A stretch of DNA of 36,933 nt from Mesorhizobium sp. Root552 (GCF_001427285.1 NZ_LMFV01000045.1:449581-486513); one strand, 5' to 3'; shown: positions 9,387 to 19,100, counted from the stretch's first letter. Notes: generated by a model not told the origin, from the sequence alone. Numbers and translations: made by a program.

Positions 9387-9974
9387 ATGGGCCTGCGGCT
9401 AACCAATACCACCAGCACTTATGGCTGGGGCGCGATCATCCTTCACTGGGTGATCGCCATTCTCTTTATCGGCCAGTTCGTGCTTGGGCTCGCGATGTCG
9501 CGCGTCACCAGCCAGCGCACTGCGTTTGAACTGATCCAGTTGCACAAATCCTTCGGCTTCCTGCTGCTTGGTCTTGTCGTGTTGCGCATTGCCTGGCGGC
9601 TCGGCGGGGTCACGCCGCGGCTTCCGCCGCAAACGGGCCTGCTGGAGCGCCGCACCGCCCCCTTGGCGCATTTTGCGCTCTATCTGTTTCAGGTGGCTTT
9701 GCCGCTTTCCGGATGGGCACTGGTGTCGGCCTCGGTGCTGGCCATACCCTCAATGCCGTTCGGGCTGTTTGTGATGCCTAACCTGCCGCTCGGCATGTCG
9801 GCGGGCGCCGAGGGCTTCTGGCTGAAGGCTCACAGCTACCTTGCCTATGCGGGAATGGCGCTGGCGGCGTTGCATGTCGCCGCTGCTTTCCGGCATCACT
9901 TCTGGCTAGGCGACAACGTGCTCTTGCGCATGATTGCGCCTTCTTTTGGCAATGGCCGGCGCGGGGCGGAATAG
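9387..9974 (+). CDS. Cytochrome b561 family membrane protein
   Basis: A 195-residue four-helix membrane protein of the bacterial cytochrome b561/CybB family. The expected haem-ligand His residues occur in helix 1 (ILHWVIAILFIGQF), helix 2 (IQLHKSFGFLLLG) and the last helices (KAHSYLAYAGMALAALHVAAAFRHHF). Members carry two haem b groups and pass electrons at the inner membrane. A YceI-family gene follows at 66 bases, an association common in proteobacteria, where the pair is thought to act in quinone-linked redox at the periplasm. The ATG at 9387 lacks a strong ribosome site. Confidence 0.88.
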   Translation: MGLRLTNTTSTYGWGAIILHWVIAILFIGQFVLGLAMSRVTSQRTAFELIQLHKSFGFLLLGLVVLRIAWRLGGVTPRLPPQTGLLERRTAPLAHFALYLFQVALPLSGWALVSASVLAIPSMPFGLFVMPNLPLGMSAGAEGFWLKAHSYLAYAGMALAALHVAAAFRHHFWLGDNVLLRMIAPSFGNGRRGAE

Positions 9975-10040
9975 GACGGGCCGCCCGGGCGTTCGTTTCA
10001 TGCAATCCCCGATCCACCGCCTTCAACGAAGGAGGCTTTG

Positions 10041-10622
10041 ATGTCTTCCCGTGCCTTGGCCTTCGCGGCGATCGCCGCCATTTGCATGTCCGTCTTGCCC
10101 GCTCGTGCCGCTGTTTCGCTAAGCGAAGTGGCCGGCCGCTATGTCATCAACCAGAATGGCTCTTCGATCCATTTTTCCATCGCCAATGCCGGCGGCGGCT
10201 CGCTCAGGGGCGATTTCAGCCGTTTTAGCGGCACCATTCGGCTCGACAACAACGATGTCGGCCGCTCGGCTGTTGCGATCACGATTTTCCCCGAAAGCGT
10301 GGTCACGGGCGAAAGCCGGGTGGATGATTTCTTGCGCTCCGACGCGGTGTTCGACGTGGCCAACGAAAAGGAAATCAGGTTCCGTTCAACCGGCGTGCAG
10401 CGCACCAGCGACGACACCGCCTTGATAACCGGCCGGCTGACGGCGCGGGGCAAGACGTTCCCGGAAAAGTTTTCGGTGGAGCTTGCCGGCCTGAAGTCGG
10501 GCAACCTTCAGTTTCATGTTACCGGCACGGTCCTGCGCTCGCGCTACGGCATGGATGTCGGCACTCCGATCTATTCCAACGTCGTGGTGTTCGACATGAT
10601 GCTGACCGGCCGGCGCGGATAG
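10041..10622 (+). CDS. YceI-family periplasmic lipid-binding protein
   Basis: A 193-residue protein with a cleavable signal peptide (SSRALAFAAIAAICMSVLPARAA) and a YceI beta-barrel. The barrel is shown by YVINQNGSSIHFSIANAGGG, SRVDDFLRSDAVFDVANEKEI, LTARGKTFPEKFSVEL and the final FDMMLTGRRG. YceI proteins bind isoprenoid quinones or similar lipids in the periplasm. The ATG at 10041 is preferred over the TTG just before it because AAGGAGG (10029-10035) is then well spaced. It is paired with the cytochrome b561 gene upstream, which suggests a redox role. Confidence 0.9.
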   Translation: MSSRALAFAAIAAICMSVLPARAAVSLSEVAGRYVINQNGSSIHFSIANAGGGSLRGDFSRFSGTIRLDNNDVGRSAVAITIFPESVVTGESRVDDFLRSDAVFDVANEKEIRFRSTGVQRTSDDTALITGRLTARGKTFPEKFSVELAGLKSGNLQFHVTGTVLRSRYGMDVGTPIYSNVVVFDMMLTGRRG

Positions 10623-10697
10623 TCGTCGCGCCTGCGCAGTTGGCATTTGCCGAAGCCCGGAGAATAATGACGGGCTCAACTGAATTGGAGAGAGTGG

Positions 10698-11684
10698 ATG
10701 TTTCGCTGGGGGGTTCTGTCGACGGCCAAGATTGCGCGCGAGCATCTTCTGCCGGCTATCGTCGAGGCCGACAACTGCGTGCTCTCGGCTATTGCCAGCC
10801 GTGACCTCGGCAAGGCAAGGGCGCTGGCCGACCGCTTTGGCGCGCCGCATGCCTTGGGCTCATACGAGGCGTTGCTGGCATCCGGCGAGGTCGACGGGGT
10901 CTACATTCCCTTGCCGACCTCGCAGCATGTCGAATGGACGGCCAGGGCCATCGAGGCCGGCAAGCATGTGCTGGTGGAAAAGCCGCTGGCGCTCGATGCC
11001 ACGGCCATCGCTCCGCTCATCAAATTGCGCGACAAGCACAAGGTGCTGGTGTGCGAGGCCTTCATGGTTACCTACCACCCGCAATGGCTCAAGGTCCGGG
11101 ATTTGATCGCCGGCGGGGCCATTGGGCGCCTGCGGCATGTGCAGGGAGCCTTTTCCTACTACAACGTCGATCCCGGCAATATGCGCAACCAGCTCGACCT
11201 CGGTGGCGGCGCGCTGCCGGACATCGGCGTCTACCCGACGGTGGCGACGCGGTTCGTGACCGGCAAGGAGCCGGGGCGCGTCCAGGCCTCGATCGAGCGA
11301 GACACCAAGTTCGGCACCGACATCTATTCCTCGATACGCGCTGATTTCGGTGAGTTCGAGCTGTCGTTCTACCTGTCGACCCAGATGGCGGCGCGGCAGG
11401 TGATGGTTTTCCACGGCGACAAAGGCTTCATCGAGGTCGCTTCGCCGTTCAATGCCGGGCTCTATGACCACCACCGTGTTGAATTGCACAACCAGGACCA
11501 TAGCAGGACCGAGGTGTTCCGCTTTGCCGGCGCGCAGCAATATCGGCTTGAGGTCGAGGCATTCGCCCGGGCCGCGAAGGGAGGTGGCAACCACGTCTTC
11601 ACGCTGGAGCAATCGGTGCTGAACCAGAAGGTTATCGACGCGATCTTTCGCGCCGGGGACAAGGACGGCTGGGAGCCGGTCTGA
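10698..11684 (+). CDS. Gfo/Idh/MocA-family NAD(P)-dependent oxidoreductase
   Basis: A 328-residue two-domain dehydrogenase. The N-terminal Rossmann fold begins [20 protein letters not shown] and carries [14 protein letters not shown], with the family EKP motif at residues 94-96. The C-terminal alpha/beta domain contains [12 protein letters not shown] and [12 protein letters not shown]. Members oxidise or reduce sugars, inositols or related polyols (and trans-dihydrodiols) with NAD(P). The ribosome site is GGAGAGAGTGG before the ATG. It stands alone; no sugar transporter or catabolic partner is adjacent, so the substrate cannot be assigned. Confidence 0.88.
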   Translation: MFRWGVLSTAKIAREHLLPAIVEADNCVLSAIASRDLGKARALADRFGAPHALGSYEALLASGEVDGVYIPLPTSQHVEWTARAIEAGKHVLVEKPLALDATAIAPLIKLRDKHKVLVCEAFMVTYHPQWLKVRDLIAGGAIGRLRHVQGAFSYYNVDPGNMRNQLDLGGGALPDIGVYPTVATRFVTGKEPGRVQASIERDTKFGTDIYSSIRADFGEFELSFYLSTQMAARQVMVFHGDKGFIEVASPFNAGLYDHHRVELHNQDHSRTEVFRFAGAQQYRLEVEAFARAAKGGGNHVFTLEQSVLNQKVIDAIFRAGDKDGWEPV

Positions 11685-11725
11685 ACGCCCCATGGTGAGG
11701 GCGCGCCGATACTTATTGTCCCATT

Positions 11726-12028
11726 ATGGGGCAACTCGATTGGCACGCTGTGTGCATGGCGTTGCGCATGAAGATATCTGTGCGGCCAGCAAAGCGAGAC
11801 GGTGAAGCCAAGGTCATTTTCGACGGGCCGCTGGATCGCGAGCATGTTTCGATTTCGAGCGAGGACGTGACGCTGACTTTTGTCGCGCGCGATATCTACA
11901 GCACGGCCTCGAACCAGCGCTACACGATCCAGCTCAGCGTCGATGAGCTTGCCACGATCCTCGATGTCGATGATGACGGCGAAGACGGCGCCAGCGAAGC
12001 AGGCGACGGAGCCAACGCCGCCGAATAA
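11726..12028 (+). CDS. Small acidic protein of unknown function
   Basis: I do not recognise the family. The open frame encodes up to 100 residues; ATG 11756 (MALRMKISV) and ATG 11768 are alternative starts, and the core is about 85 residues. The pattern of alternating hydrophobic and polar residues (KVIFDGPLDREHVSISSEDVTLTFVARDIYS, in separate strands) suggests a beta-rich fold, followed by a helix (SVDELATILDV) and an acidic DDDGEDGASEAGDG tail. Codon use looks like the neighbours (GC-rich third positions). It lies between the oxidoreductase and HrpB with no obvious operon link. Confidence 0.55.
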   Translation: MGQLDWHAVCMALRMKISVRPAKRDGEAKVIFDGPLDREHVSISSEDVTLTFVARDIYSTASNQRYTIQLSVDELATILDVDDDGEDGASEAGDGANAAE

Positions 12029-12150
12029 GGCTTTGGCTGTGCCACCCGTTCGGATCAGACCTCGCAGTTGCAGGGACACCACCGGTTGCGTTGCTGCGTG
12101 ACCGGCTGATATGCGGGTGCCCTTATGAGCCCGCCAAAGACCTGTTCCGG

Positions 12151-14631
12151 ATGACCTTGCCAATTCTGCCCGAGCTACCGGTCTCCGCCGCCTTGCCCCG
12201 GCTTGGCGAGGCGCTTTCCGTTGGCAACAAGGCGGTCCTGGTGGCGCCTCCCGGCGCGGGCAAGACGACGCTGGTGCCGCTGTCGCTTCTCGATGCCGGA
12301 TGGCTTGGCGCCGGCAAGATCGTTCTGCTCGAACCGCGCCGGCTGGCGGCGCGTGCCGCCGCGCGTCGCATGGCCGCCCTTCTTGGCGAGGAACCGGGTG
12401 CAACAGTGGGCTACGCCATGCGCATGGAAAACCGCACGTCGGCCCGGACAAGGATCCTTGTCGTTACCGAAGGTGTGCTGTCGCGCATGATCCTCGACGA
12501 CCCGGAATTGCCGGGCGTTTCCGCCGTCATCTTCGATGAGTTTCATGAACGCTCGCTGGATGGCGATTTCGGCTTGGCGCTGGCACTCGACGTCCAGGGG
12601 GCGCTGCGGCCTGACCTGCGGCTGCTGGTGATGTCGGCAACGCTCGACGGTGCACGGGTGGCCAGACTGCTGGGCGATGCTCCGGTTGTCGAGAGCGAGG
12701 GGCGCGCCTTTCCTGTCGCAATCCGCTACGAGGAGCGGCCGGCAGGGACCGCGATCGAGGATGCCATGGCCTTGGCCATTCGCGGCGCGCTCGCCAATGA
12801 GACCGGCAGCATCCTTGCCTTCCTGCCCGGCCAACGCGAGATCGAGCGCACCGCGGAACGCCTTGAGGGCCGCGTCGGGGCCGAGACCGATGTCGTCAGG
12901 CTCTACGGCATGATGGACGGCAAGGCGCAGGACGCTGCGATCCGCCCGTCTCCTGCCGGTCGCCGCAAGGTGGTTCTTGCAACTTCGATCGCCGAAACCT
13001 CGATCACCATAGATGGCGTTCGTGTGGTCATCGATAGCGGCCTGTCGCGCTTGCCGCGCTATGAGCCGGCCAGCGGCTTGACCCGGCTGGAAACAGTCCG
13101 CGCCTCGAAGGCTTCGGCCGAACAGCGGGCAGGGCGTGCCGGCCGCACTCAACCGGGTGTCGCCATCCGGTTATGGCGGGCCGAGCAGACGGCGGCCTTG
13201 CCTGCTTTCACGCCGCCTGAAATCCTCGAAGCCGACCTGTCGGGGCTGCTGCTGGATTGCGCAGCCTTTGGCGTTGCCGATCCCGCCAGCCTTGCCTTCC
13301 TCGATCCGCCGCCCGCGCCTGCGCTCAAGGAGGCGCGCAGCCTGCTGACGGCGCTCCACGCCATCGACCCGGATGGGCGGTTGACCGATGCCGGCGCTGC
13401 GATGCGCAAGCTTGCCTTGCCCGTGCGGCTTGCGCACATGGTTGCGGAAGCTGCTCACGCCGATCGTGCAGCGGAGGCGGCGCAGCTTGCCGTTTTGCTT
13501 ACCGAACGCGGCTTGGGCGGAGACAGTGTCGATCTCGAGCGGCGGTTGAGCCGTTTTAACGCCGACCGGTCAACGCGCGCCACAGCCGCGCGGGAGTTGG
13601 CGAAACGGCTGGCGCGAACAGCAGGCGGCAGCAAGGCGGACGTTGGCCAGTCGCCGGTGCACGATGTCAGTTCCGGCGCTCTTTTGCTGCATGCCTGGCC
13701 CGACCGTGTTGCCAAGGCACGTGGTGAGCGTGGCCGCTTCTTGTTGGCAAACGGCTCGGGGGCGATGGTTGACGCCGCCGATCCGCTGGCCGGCGAGTTG
13801 TATCTGGTCGTCGCCGACCTGCAGGGAAAGGCGCAAAACGCACGCATCACGGCGGCTGCCGCCGTCACCGAGGCCGACATTGGCGTGAGCCTTGCCGACG
13901 GCATCGAAACCCGCCTTGAGACCGCATTCGATGTCGAGAGGAAGAGCGTGCGGGTGCGCGAGCAAAGCCGGCTCGGTGCAATAGTGTTGTCCGAGAAGAT
14001 GTTGCCGCCGCCGACGGGTGCCGAGGCGGACCGGGCGATCCTCGATGCGGTTCGCCTGCACGGCCTTGCGCTTCTACCTTGGAACAAGGCTGTGGAGACG
14101 TTGCGCCATCGCCTGGCCTGGCTTCATCACGGTCTTGGAGAGCCTTGGCCTGATATTTCCGATGAAGCATTGAAAACGCGGCTGGACGATTGGCTTTTGC
14201 CTTTCCTGACAGGTTCGGCATCGTTTGCAGCTATAGGTGGCGACGTGCTGACGTCAGGGCTGATGTCGCTGGTGCCGCACGATCTGCAGCGCCGTATCGA
14301 TACCTTGGCGCCAACGCACTTTTCAGCGCCATCCGGAAGCCATGTGCCGATCCGTTATGATGGCGAACAGCCCGTTCTGGCCATTCGCGTGCAGGAACTG
14401 TTCGGCCTCGATGCCCATCCCTCGATTGCCGGCGGAACCGTGGCGTTGACGCTGGAATTGCTGTCGCCGGCGCAACGGCCGATACAGACCACGCGCGACC
14501 TGCCGGGATTCTGGCGCGGTTCGTGGGCGGATGTGCGCACCGAGATGCGCGGCCGCTACCCCAGACATGTCTGGCCGGAGAATCCGATCCTCGCTACCGC
14601 CACCAACCGGGCCAAGCCGAGAGGAACATAG
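12151..14631 (+). CDS. hrpB: ATP-dependent RNA helicase HrpB
   Basis: An 826-residue DEAH/RHA-type helicase. Motif I is PPGAGKTTL near residue 35, followed by EPRRLAARAAARRMA (Ia), VTEGVLSRM (Ib), FDEFHERSLDGD (II, with DEFH as usual in HrpB), MSATLD (III), then ATSIAETSITIDGVRVVIDSG (IV-V) and QRAGRAGRTQPG (VI). The HA2-like region and the HrpB-specific C-terminal domain (near residues 680-810) are both present. The cellular role of HrpB is poorly defined. I start at the ATG at 12151, giving MTLPILPELPVSAALP; the open frame begins 20 codons earlier but without homology-like sequence. Confidence 0.93.
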   Translation: MTLPILPELPVSAALPRLGEALSVGNKAVLVAPPGAGKTTLVPLSLLDAGWLGAGKIVLLEPRRLAARAAARRMAALLGEEPGATVGYAMRMENRTSARTRILVVTEGVLSRMILDDPELPGVSAVIFDEFHERSLDGDFGLALALDVQGALRPDLRLLVMSATLDGARVARLLGDAPVVESEGRAFPVAIRYEERPAGTAIEDAMALAIRGALANETGSILAFLPGQREIERTAERLEGRVGAETDVVRLYGMMDGKAQDAAIRPSPAGRRKVVLATSIAETSITIDGVRVVIDSGLSRLPRYEPASGLTRLETVRASKASAEQRAGRAGRTQPGVAIRLWRAEQTAALPAFTPPEILEADLSGLLLDCAAFGVADPASLAFLDPPPAPALKEARSLLTALHAIDPDGRLTDAGAAMRKLALPVRLAHMVAEAAHADRAAEAAQLAVLLTERGLGGDSVDLERRLSRFNADRSTRATAARELAKRLARTAGGSKADVGQSPVHDVSSGALLLHAWPDRVAKARGERGRFLLANGSGAMVDAADPLAGELYLVVADLQGKAQNARITAAAAVTEADIGVSLADGIETRLETAFDVERKSVRVREQSRLGAIVLSEKMLPPPTGAEADRAILDAVRLHGLALLPWNKAVETLRHRLAWLHHGLGEPWPDISDEALKTRLDDWLLPFLTGSASFAAIGGDVLTSGLMSLVPHDLQRRIDTLAPTHFSAPSGSHVPIRYDGEQPVLAIRVQELFGLDAHPSIAGGTVALTLELLSPAQRPIQTTRDLPGFWRGSWADVRTEMRGRYPRHVWPENPILATATNRAKPRGT

Positions 14632-14754
14632 GCGATCCGGAGCCTTTCGTGTGTCCTGCTTCAGCGATTTTCGTCATGAAACCTTTGGCAAGCGCGTGGT
14701 CTGTGCCATAACCGGATGAGGTCGCTATCCGAGGTTCAAGCATAAGGCAGGCTC

Positions 14755-15672
14755 ATGTCTGGATTCCGCCGCCAGCTCCCCTCCATGACCGCGCTTGTGG
14801 TGTTTGAGGCTGCTGCGCGGCGCATGAGTTTTACCAAGGCGGCCGAGGAACTGGGCATCACGCAGGCCGCAGTAAGTCGCCAGGTGCAGGCGCTGGAACA
14901 GACGTTTGGATTTCAGCTTTTTCGCCGCTTGCATCGCTCCATCGAGCTCACGGAGCGCGGCCGAGTGCTGTCGAAGTCGATGTCGGAATCGCTTGGCGCG
15001 ATTACCCGTACGGTTCGCTCCCTTACCGAGGAAAAGAACGCCGGCGAGCTCGTTATCGCTGCGTCCGTTGCCTTCTCGCATTTCTGGCTCTTGCCCAAGA
15101 TTTCCGATTTTCGCAGGACCAACCCCCAGGTCAGGCTGAAGATCGTAAGTCAGGACAGCAACGTCAATTTGCAACGCGAAGACATCGATATCGCAATCCG
15201 CTATGGCGACGGCCATTGGGCGGACGGCAAGGCAATCGCGCTGTTCAACGATGACGTCTTTCCTGTCTGCAGTCCGGAATACCTGGCCAAACGTGGGTCC
15301 CCCGATTGTGTCGCCGACCTCACGCGCCACAACCTGATCGCCAGCGACTCGCAGGATGCGAGCTGGATCGGCTGGGACGAATGGCTGAGGGCATTCGGCC
15401 ATGGTGGGGACCCGCGCCACGTGACGCTAAGCTGCAGCTTTTACACCGACGCCATCCATGCAGCCATGCGTGGAGAAGGTATCGCGCTTGGCTGGAACCG
15501 TCTGGTGCATGATCTTCTGGCCCGAAACCAGCTCGTGCGCGTTTCGGCTGAATCCTTGCGCACCCGGGAAGCCTATTTTGTGGTCTTGAAGAAGGGCCAG
15601 CCGCCGAAGCCCCAGGTCGAGCCATTCATGCGCTGGATTCGTTCCGAAACGGGCGACTTGGCCGAGCTCTAG
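14755..15672 (+). CDS. LysR-family regulator, GcvA-like
   Basis: A 305-residue LysR protein. The N-terminal winged HTH covers FEAAARRMSFTKAAEELGITQAAVSRQVQALE (helix-turn-helix at about 20-40), with a linker helix next. The periplasmic-binding-like effector domain starts near residue 90 (GELVIAASVAFSHFWLLPKI) and includes the GcvA-type REDIDIAIRYGDG and FPVCSPEYLA segments. LysR proteins usually control adjacent genes and bind T-N11-A sites. Here a palindrome with that geometry lies 24 bases after the stop codon and before proV, so control of the betaine-type transporter is a reasonable inference, with the regulator reading in the same direction. The possible ligand (glycine betaine, choline, choline-O-sulfate or proline) is open. 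Confidence 0.9.
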   Translation: MSGFRRQLPSMTALVVFEAAARRMSFTKAAEELGITQAAVSRQVQALEQTFGFQLFRRLHRSIELTERGRVLSKSMSESLGAITRTVRSLTEEKNAGELVIAASVAFSHFWLLPKISDFRRTNPQVRLKIVSQDSNVNLQREDIDIAIRYGDGHWADGKAIALFNDDVFPVCSPEYLAKRGSPDCVADLTRHNLIASDSQDASWIGWDEWLRAFGHGGDPRHVTLSCSFYTDAIHAAMRGEGIALGWNRLVHDLLARNQLVRVSAESLRTREAYFVVLKKGQPPKPQVEPFMRWIRSETGDLAEL

Positions 15673-15695
15673 ATCAGAGCTTACGTCAGGCGTCA

Positions 15696-15712
15696 CATTA
15701 CCCACTGTAATG
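15696..15712. promoter_or_regulatory. Palindromic LysR-type operator candidate upstream of proV
   Basis: CATTAC-CCACT-GTAATG is a perfect six-base inverted repeat around five bases. Within it T at 15698 and A at 15710 are 11 bases apart, the LysR T-N11-A box inside ATTAC-N5-GTAAT. It lies between the LysR gene and proV, 240 bases before the proV start. Binding is inferred, not shown. Confidence 0.5.
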
Positions 15713-15951
15713 CATTCCATTCTCGACCGTGCAGTTTACAAGCATGGCGGAGGCTTGAAATCATGAGCGTGTGCGGGAAAGCCCTGCCTGCGATCGCGGG
15801 CAGGCCAAAAATGAGGGGTAGCCGCAGCCGCCATGTTCACAACCGACATCCAGAATTTTAATCCGAACTTTGTCGAGTCCCGAAGGGCTGACCCGGTTGG
15901 CCGCAGAAATTCGCGTCCTGCCGGACGCGCCCTGGCCAGCGGCTTGCGCTG

Positions 15952-17046
15952 ATGCAGGACACCCCCAAAGCCGCATCGAGCAACACCGGAGCGCAGGCTA
16001 AACGTATAGCGGTGCGTGGCGTAAGCAAGGTGTTCGGCGCAAATGGCGAGGCTGCCATAGGTTTGGCCAGGCAGGGGATGTCCAAGAACGACATTCTGGC
16101 GAAGACCGGCGCTGTCGTCGCGGTCAACGATATTTCCTTTTCGGTCGATGCCGGTGAAATCTTCGTCGTCATGGGGCTGTCGGGGTCCGGCAAGTCGACG
16201 CTCGTGCGTTGCCTCAACAGGTTGCAGGAGCCTTCCGCAGGGACGATCGAGATCGATGGCGAGGACATTGTTGCCGCGCCGGAAGAAAGGCTTCGGGCCT
16301 TGCGGCTGGAAAAGATCACCATGGTCTTTCAGCACTTCGCCCTGCTGCCGCACAGGACCGTCGCGGAAAACGTCGAATATGGCCTGAAGATGCGCGGGCT
16401 TGGCAAAGCAGAGCGCAATGCAAAGGCTTTGAAAGCGCTCGACAGCGTTGGCCTCGGCGGTTGGGCCGACCGCTATCCCGCCAACCTCAGCGGCGGCATG
16501 CAGCAGCGCGTCGGGCTGGCCCGTGCGCTCGCGCTTGATCCGGAGATATTGCTCATGGATGAGCCGTTCAGCGCGCTCGACCCGCTGATCCGGCGTGACA
16601 TGCAAGGCGAATTGCTGGAACTTCAACGCCGCTATCGCACCACCATCATATTCATCACGCACGACCTCAACGAAGCGCTGACGCTCGGCGATCATGTCGC
16701 GGTAATGAAGGACGGCCGCTTTGCACAGGTGGGCCGCCCCGCCGATATCGTGCTGCAACCCGCCGACGACTATGTGGCGGCGTTTACTCGCGACATCGAT
16801 CGTGGCCGCGTGCTGCCGGTTCGATCCGCAATCCGCCAAGTGGCGAGCGCCGAGGCCCTCCGCGTCCTTTTGGCGGATGGAGCGGCGACCATTGAGGGTG
16901 CACGTCCACTGCATGAAGTTTTTGGCCTGGTGGCCGCAAACCGCCCGGTTGTCGTGGTCGATGCCGCGGGCCAGCCGGAAGGCATGGTGACGGCCGCCGA
17001 CATAACGAACGTCCTGGCGGGCGGTTCGCAAAGCGAAGGAGTTTGA
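15952..17046 (+). CDS. proV: Glycine betaine/proline ABC transporter ATP-binding protein (ProV type)
   Basis: A 364-residue ATPase of the ProV/OpuA type, which powers uptake of betaine-like osmolytes. The N-terminal insert VFGANGEAAIGLARQGMSK is typical of ProV. Walker A is GLSGSGKST (about 75-83), then the Q-loop VFQHFALLPHRT, signature LSGGMQQR, Walker B LLMDEPFSALDP and switch FITHDLNEAL. A short C-terminal CBS-like part (about 285-355) may sense ionic strength. It ends six bases before the proW start, and a GAAGGAG at its own 3' end serves proW. First gene of the proV-proW-proX operon. Confidence 0.93.
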   Translation: MQDTPKAASSNTGAQAKRIAVRGVSKVFGANGEAAIGLARQGMSKNDILAKTGAVVAVNDISFSVDAGEIFVVMGLSGSGKSTLVRCLNRLQEPSAGTIEIDGEDIVAAPEERLRALRLEKITMVFQHFALLPHRTVAENVEYGLKMRGLGKAERNAKALKALDSVGLGGWADRYPANLSGGMQQRVGLARALALDPEILLMDEPFSALDPLIRRDMQGELLELQRRYRTTIIFITHDLNEALTLGDHVAVMKDGRFAQVGRPADIVLQPADDYVAAFTRDIDRGRVLPVRSAIRQVASAEALRVLLADGAATIEGARPLHEVFGLVAANRPVVVVDAAGQPEGMVTAADITNVLAGGSQSEGV

Positions 17047-17051
17047 GGCCT

Positions 17052-17969
17052 ATGTCATCAGACGCTTTGTCTGGCCTGCAAGCCGCAACCGATATTGCCC
17101 GCCCGTCGCACTACGGCACGCTGCCGCTCGACGACTGGATCCAGTGGTCGGTAAAGGACTGGCTGGTGCCTGCGTTGCGGCCATTCTTCCGGGCGCTGCA
17201 ATGGCCGATCGCACAGCTTCTCGACGGGCTGCAATCGCTGCTTCTGGCGATTCCCTTCGTCGTTCTCCTGGTGCTTGCCGTATTCGCCGCATGGCGCGCG
17301 GCCGGGCGAGGTGTAGCCGTCTTCACGTTTATATCCCTGTTGCTGCTGGACTGGATCGGGCTCTGGAAGGAGACGATGATCACGCTGGCGATGATCGTCA
17401 CGGCGGTTGTCTTCTGCATAGTGGTCGGCATTCCCGCAGGCATCGCCGCGGCTCGCAGCGACCGCACGGCGGCGGTGATCCGGCCGATCCTCGACGTCAT
17501 GCAGACCATTCCTTCCTTCGTCTATCTGGTGCCGATCGTCATGCTGTTCGGCGTCGGCATGGTGCCGGCGGTGATCGCCACCATCATTTTCGCCCTGCCG
17601 CCGCTGGTAAGATTGACCAACCTCGGCATTCGGCAGGTTCAGGGCGAGTTGGTGGAAGCCGGCCGTGCCTTTGGCTCCACGCCGCGCCAGATATTGTGGG
17701 AAATCCAACTGCCGCTGGCGCTGCGCACCATCATGACGGGCGTCAACCAGACGCTGATGCTGGCGCTTTCCATGGCCGTGATCGGAGCGCTTATCGGCGC
17801 CGGCGGCCTTGGGCTTACGGTCTATACGGGCCTCGGTCGGCTGGATGTCGGCTACGCCGGCATTGGCGGACTGGGCATCGTCTTGATGGCGATCATCCTC
17901 GACCGGGTCACGCAGGCGCTGGGCGACGGCCACAAGGGCGCAAGCACCTCCGGCGGTAAGGAGGGATAG
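17052..17969 (+). CDS. proW: Glycine betaine/proline ABC transporter permease (ProW type)
   Basis: A 305-residue inner-membrane permease of the BPD_transp_1 family. It has a ProW-like soluble N-terminus (PLDDWIQWSVKDWLVPALRPFFRAL), then about six to seven helices. The coupling segment is GRAFGSTPRQILWEIQLPLALRTIMTGVNQ (EAA-type loop for the ATPase), and LDVMQTIPSFVYLVPIVMLFG is well conserved in this family. I use the ATG at 17052, ten bases after GAAGGAG; the TTG at 17043 is too close to the ribosome site. Middle gene of the operon. Confidence 0.93.
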   Translation: MSSDALSGLQAATDIARPSHYGTLPLDDWIQWSVKDWLVPALRPFFRALQWPIAQLLDGLQSLLLAIPFVVLLVLAVFAAWRAAGRGVAVFTFISLLLLDWIGLWKETMITLAMIVTAVVFCIVVGIPAGIAAARSDRTAAVIRPILDVMQTIPSFVYLVPIVMLFGVGMVPAVIATIIFALPPLVRLTNLGIRQVQGELVEAGRAFGSTPRQILWEIQLPLALRTIMTGVNQTLMLALSMAVIGALIGAGGLGLTVYTGLGRLDVGYAGIGGLGIVLMAIILDRVTQALGDGHKGASTSGGKEG

Positions 17970-18044
17970 TTCCAGAAATTCTACTGACACATGAGTTCGG
18001 GAGCAGATCTGCGCGAAGCGCAGCACAACAGGGAGAAGTAAGAA

Positions 18045-19079
18045 ATGGCCGCAAACAAGTTTCTATATTGCCTGGGGGGTGCGCTGACCGCCCTTGCGCT
18101 CGGCGCATCGCCGCTGTGGGCGCAATCGCTGCCGGGCGAGGGCAAGACCGTGAAAATGGGTCAGCCGACATGGGATACGGAGTGGTTTCAGGCCCAAGTC
18201 TACAAGAAGGCCATGGAGACGCTCGGCTATACGGTGGAGGGACCGACGGCACTCGACAATCCACCCTTTTACCAGGCTGTCGGACAAGGCGACATGGATT
18301 TCTGGGCGAGCGGCTGGTTCCCGCTTCACAACACCTATCTGGAAGAGATCAAGGACAAGGCCAGCACCGTTGGCTATGTCGCCAAGGGCGGTGCGTTGCA
18401 GGGCTATCTGATCGACAAGAAAACCGCCGAAGCCCACAACATCAAGCTGATCGACGACTTCAAGAAGCCGGAGATCGCCAAGCTGTTCGATGACAATGGC
18501 GACGGCAAGGCCGACCTCGTCGCTTGCCCGCCAGGTTGGGGATGCGAACTGACCATCACGCACCAGATGAAGGCATATGGCTTGGGCGATACCGTCGAGC
18601 CGATCCAGGCGGCATATTCCGCCTCCATGGCCGACGCGATCAGCCGGTACGAGCAGGGCAAGCCCATCTTCTTCTACACATGGACGCCGAACTGGACCGT
18701 CGGCATGCTGAAGCCCGACCAGGATGTGGTCTGGCTGCAGGTTTCCCAACCTTCGCTGCCCGACGACCAGAAGGCGATGGAAAGCCAGACGGCCATCCCT
18801 GACGTCAAGGGCTGTGTCGACAATCCTTGCCAGATGGGTTGGCCGGCCAACGACATTCAGGTTGTCGCCAACAACAAGTTCCTCGAGGAAAATCCGGCTG
18901 CGAAGAAGTTGTTCGAAGTCATGAGCATTCCGCTCGACGACATCTTTGCCCAGAACGCTCAGATGTACAAAGGCGAGGACAAGCCAGCCGACCTGGAGCG
19001 CCAGGCCGCCGATTGGGTCAAGGCTCACCAGCAGGAATTCGACGGCTGGATCGAGGCCGCCAAGCAGGCCGCAAAGTAA
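18045..19079 (+). CDS. proX: Glycine betaine/proline ABC transporter substrate-binding protein (ProX type)
   Basis: A 344-residue periplasmic binding protein of the OpuAC/ProX family. The signal peptide runs to about residue 26 (FLYCLGGALTALALGASPLWAQ). Aromatic residues that could build a cation-pi box for a quaternary amine occur in QPTWDTEWFQAQ, DFWASGWFPLHN and FFYTWTPNWTVGML, the expected family positions. The CPPGWGCEL and CVDNPCQMGW segments hold paired Cys. A GGGAGAAG site precedes the ATG, 75 bases after proW. An intrinsic terminator follows. The exact ligand (glycine betaine, proline betaine or choline) is not readable. Confidence 0.92.
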   Translation: MAANKFLYCLGGALTALALGASPLWAQSLPGEGKTVKMGQPTWDTEWFQAQVYKKAMETLGYTVEGPTALDNPPFYQAVGQGDMDFWASGWFPLHNTYLEEIKDKASTVGYVAKGGALQGYLIDKKTAEAHNIKLIDDFKKPEIAKLFDDNGDGKADLVACPPGWGCELTITHQMKAYGLGDTVEPIQAAYSASMADAISRYEQGKPIFFYTWTPNWTVGMLKPDQDVVWLQVSQPSLPDDQKAMESQTAIPDVKGCVDNPCQMGWPANDIQVVANNKFLEENPAAKKLFEVMSIPLDDIFAQNAQMYKGEDKPADLERQAADWVKAHQQEFDGWIEAAKQAAK

Positions 19080-19100
19080 AGAACCGCAGCCCTCTCATGC

